Assembly: GCA_934141535.1 (NCBI GenBank)
Contig: CAKPCH010000006.1
Coordinates: forward strand, 68,345-132,344
DNA: 64,000 bases
DNA from: an uncultured Bacilli bacterium
GTDB lineage: Bacteria; Bacillota_I; Bacilli_A; RF39; UBA660
Direction of reading: 5' to 3'
The position numbers were made by a program, and so were the translations under genes. Under the pieces are notes generated by a model. It was not told the origin of the DNA. It did no database searches and saw nothing but the letters and a program-made list of their open reading frames with translations. The first letter of the stretch is position 1, and each line of letters starts with the position of its first letter. Of the stretch, positions 63,479 to 64,000 are shown in pieces.

Positions 63479-64000
63479 TTATTGTATATCTGATTTAGAT
63501 ATTGTTATAACTGGACGGACGCCATACATGCTCGCATAGCTGACGACGTCAGCACTCAAGGAGCCGTAATGGTTAACATACCACGTAGCGTTAGAGGAAG
63601 TAGCATTAGGCGTTATTGTCCAGTAACCCCACACATTTGATACTGGATGGGTTGTATTAATCAAATAATCATATAGCCATGTTTGATCCAATGATGGAGA
63701 ATTTAAATAATTCTTACCATCAGCAATCGCTATTTGACTGGCACTTGGAAAACTTACTTCTACTCCATCTTTATTGAAAATACTTTTTATATGGCCTAAA
63801 TAATCTTTGCCAGTTGTAGCGCTACTTCCTGTTAGAGTTATATTTTTACAAGTTGCGTTATCTGTTCCTCCATCTGTACACCAAGCTAATGTTTTTGGTA
63901 CATAGGAATCTGTATAATTTTCTTTCATGATTAAACTTACTGTATCTGTATTGTTTTCTAGTACAAAGAATGTATTTGAATAGCTATCCCCTACTTGACA
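63479..64000 (-). CDS. Surface protein with DGR-like variable domain, C-terminal part
   Basis: The gene is cut by the right edge. The open frame continues past an internal Met to position 64000, giving at least 173 residues that begin CQVGDSYSNTFFVLENNTDTV. It then has LIMKENYTDSYVPKTLAWC, GVEVSFPS, WLYDYL, HPVSNVWGYWTITP and the closing YGVRPVITISK, the domain shared with the 52928 and 53929 proteins. The variable block is at 63513-63621. Its N-terminal module, pilin-like or TasA-like, is outside the window. Confidence 0.85.
   Translation of the reverse strand, partial: CQVGDSYSNTFFVLENNTDTVSLIMKENYTDSYVPKTLAWCTDGGTDNATCKNITLTGSSATTGKDYLGHIKSIFNKDGVEVSFPSASQIAIADGKNYLNSPSLDQTWLYDYLINTTHPVSNVWGYWTITPNATSSNATWYVNHYGSLSADVVSYASMYGVRPVITISKSDIQ
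63513..63621 (-). repeat. 109-bp DGR-like variable repeat, copy 3
   Basis: Homologous in frame and length to 52962-53070, with identical edges and a hypervariable core. Every difference between the two can be explained by an adenine in a shared template, as third positions also differ only where A would give both bases. That is consistent with, but does not prove, A-directed mutagenesis. Confidence 0.72.

Noticed and set aside
52928..64000. A reverse transcriptase, Avd-like gene or template repeat inside the window
   Set aside because: I looked for RT motifs such as YxDD and for a non-coding A-rich copy of the 109-bp block. Neither is present, so only targets are claimed here.

Overview
This 64 kb window comes from an AT-rich, cell-walled member of the Bacilli, probably an uncultured gut lineage. 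The assignment is inferred from gene content: T-box leaders, a glmS ribozyme, EzrA, FtsEX, RNase J, YtxG/YtxH, SspI and YjcZ-type spore proteins. UGA is used as a stop (ftsY, and the programmed site in prfB), so this is genetic code 11 and not the mycoplasma code. Most genes lie on the minus strand. I see no rRNA, insertion sequence, CRISPR array or prophage.

Layout. 1-1697: SRP genes ylxM and ftsY with a small membrane protein and a cut-off gene. 1870-3803: glmS behind a complete glmS ribozyme. 3850-7629: cysS, a lipoprotein and an orphan MvaI/BcnI-type restriction endonuclease. 7790-8054: tRNA-Leu(UAG) and tRNA-Ile2(CAU), with an inverted, decayed fragment of the Ile2 tRNA beside them. 8277-14525: an unknown gene, an anchored extracellular protein, a T-box operon (HAD phosphatase, deoC, tyrS), rpmF and yceD. 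14642-19906: tmcAL, folD, a CcdA-like thiol exchange cluster and a cysteine desulfurase. 19967-20194: two YjcZ-like micro-genes. 20349-27878: prsA, recX, a GGDEF sensor, envelope proteins and trmB. 27955-29153: a coiled-coil protein, sspI and a TasA/CalY-like protein. 29329-31851: a T-box operon with glyS, and a Flp-type pilin. 32247-41989: ftsEX, yitT, frameshifted prfB, a DacF-like carboxypeptidase, ezrA, folA and thyA. 42274-46180: rpsD, RNase J and an SpaA-repeat surface protein. 46352-52109: a T-box operon with leuS, and a GH31 protein. 52230-56918: surface genes and rubrerythrin. 57924-61965: rnr-thrS behind a T-box. 62251-64000: more surface genes.

The most striking feature is a set of surface proteins in the last 11 kb. 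A pilin-like protein (52928-53905), a TasA-like protein (53929-55167) and a gene cut by the right edge (63479-64000) share a C-terminal domain ending in a GVRPVI motif. Within it lies a homologous block of exactly 109 bp in each gene. In the two best-matched copies the differences concentrate at codon positions 1 and 2, between conserved flanks, and the block is rich in G/C-containing codons unlike its surroundings. This is the pattern left by a diversity-generating retroelement (DGR). No reverse transcriptase or template repeat lies in the window, so these look like dispersed targets of a DGR elsewhere. Linking a DGR to pseudopilin-type and TasA-type surface modules would be unusual.

RNA-level control is dense: a glmS ribozyme, four T-boxes (Tyr, Gly, Leu and Thr operons), an rpsD leader and the prfB +1 frameshift site.
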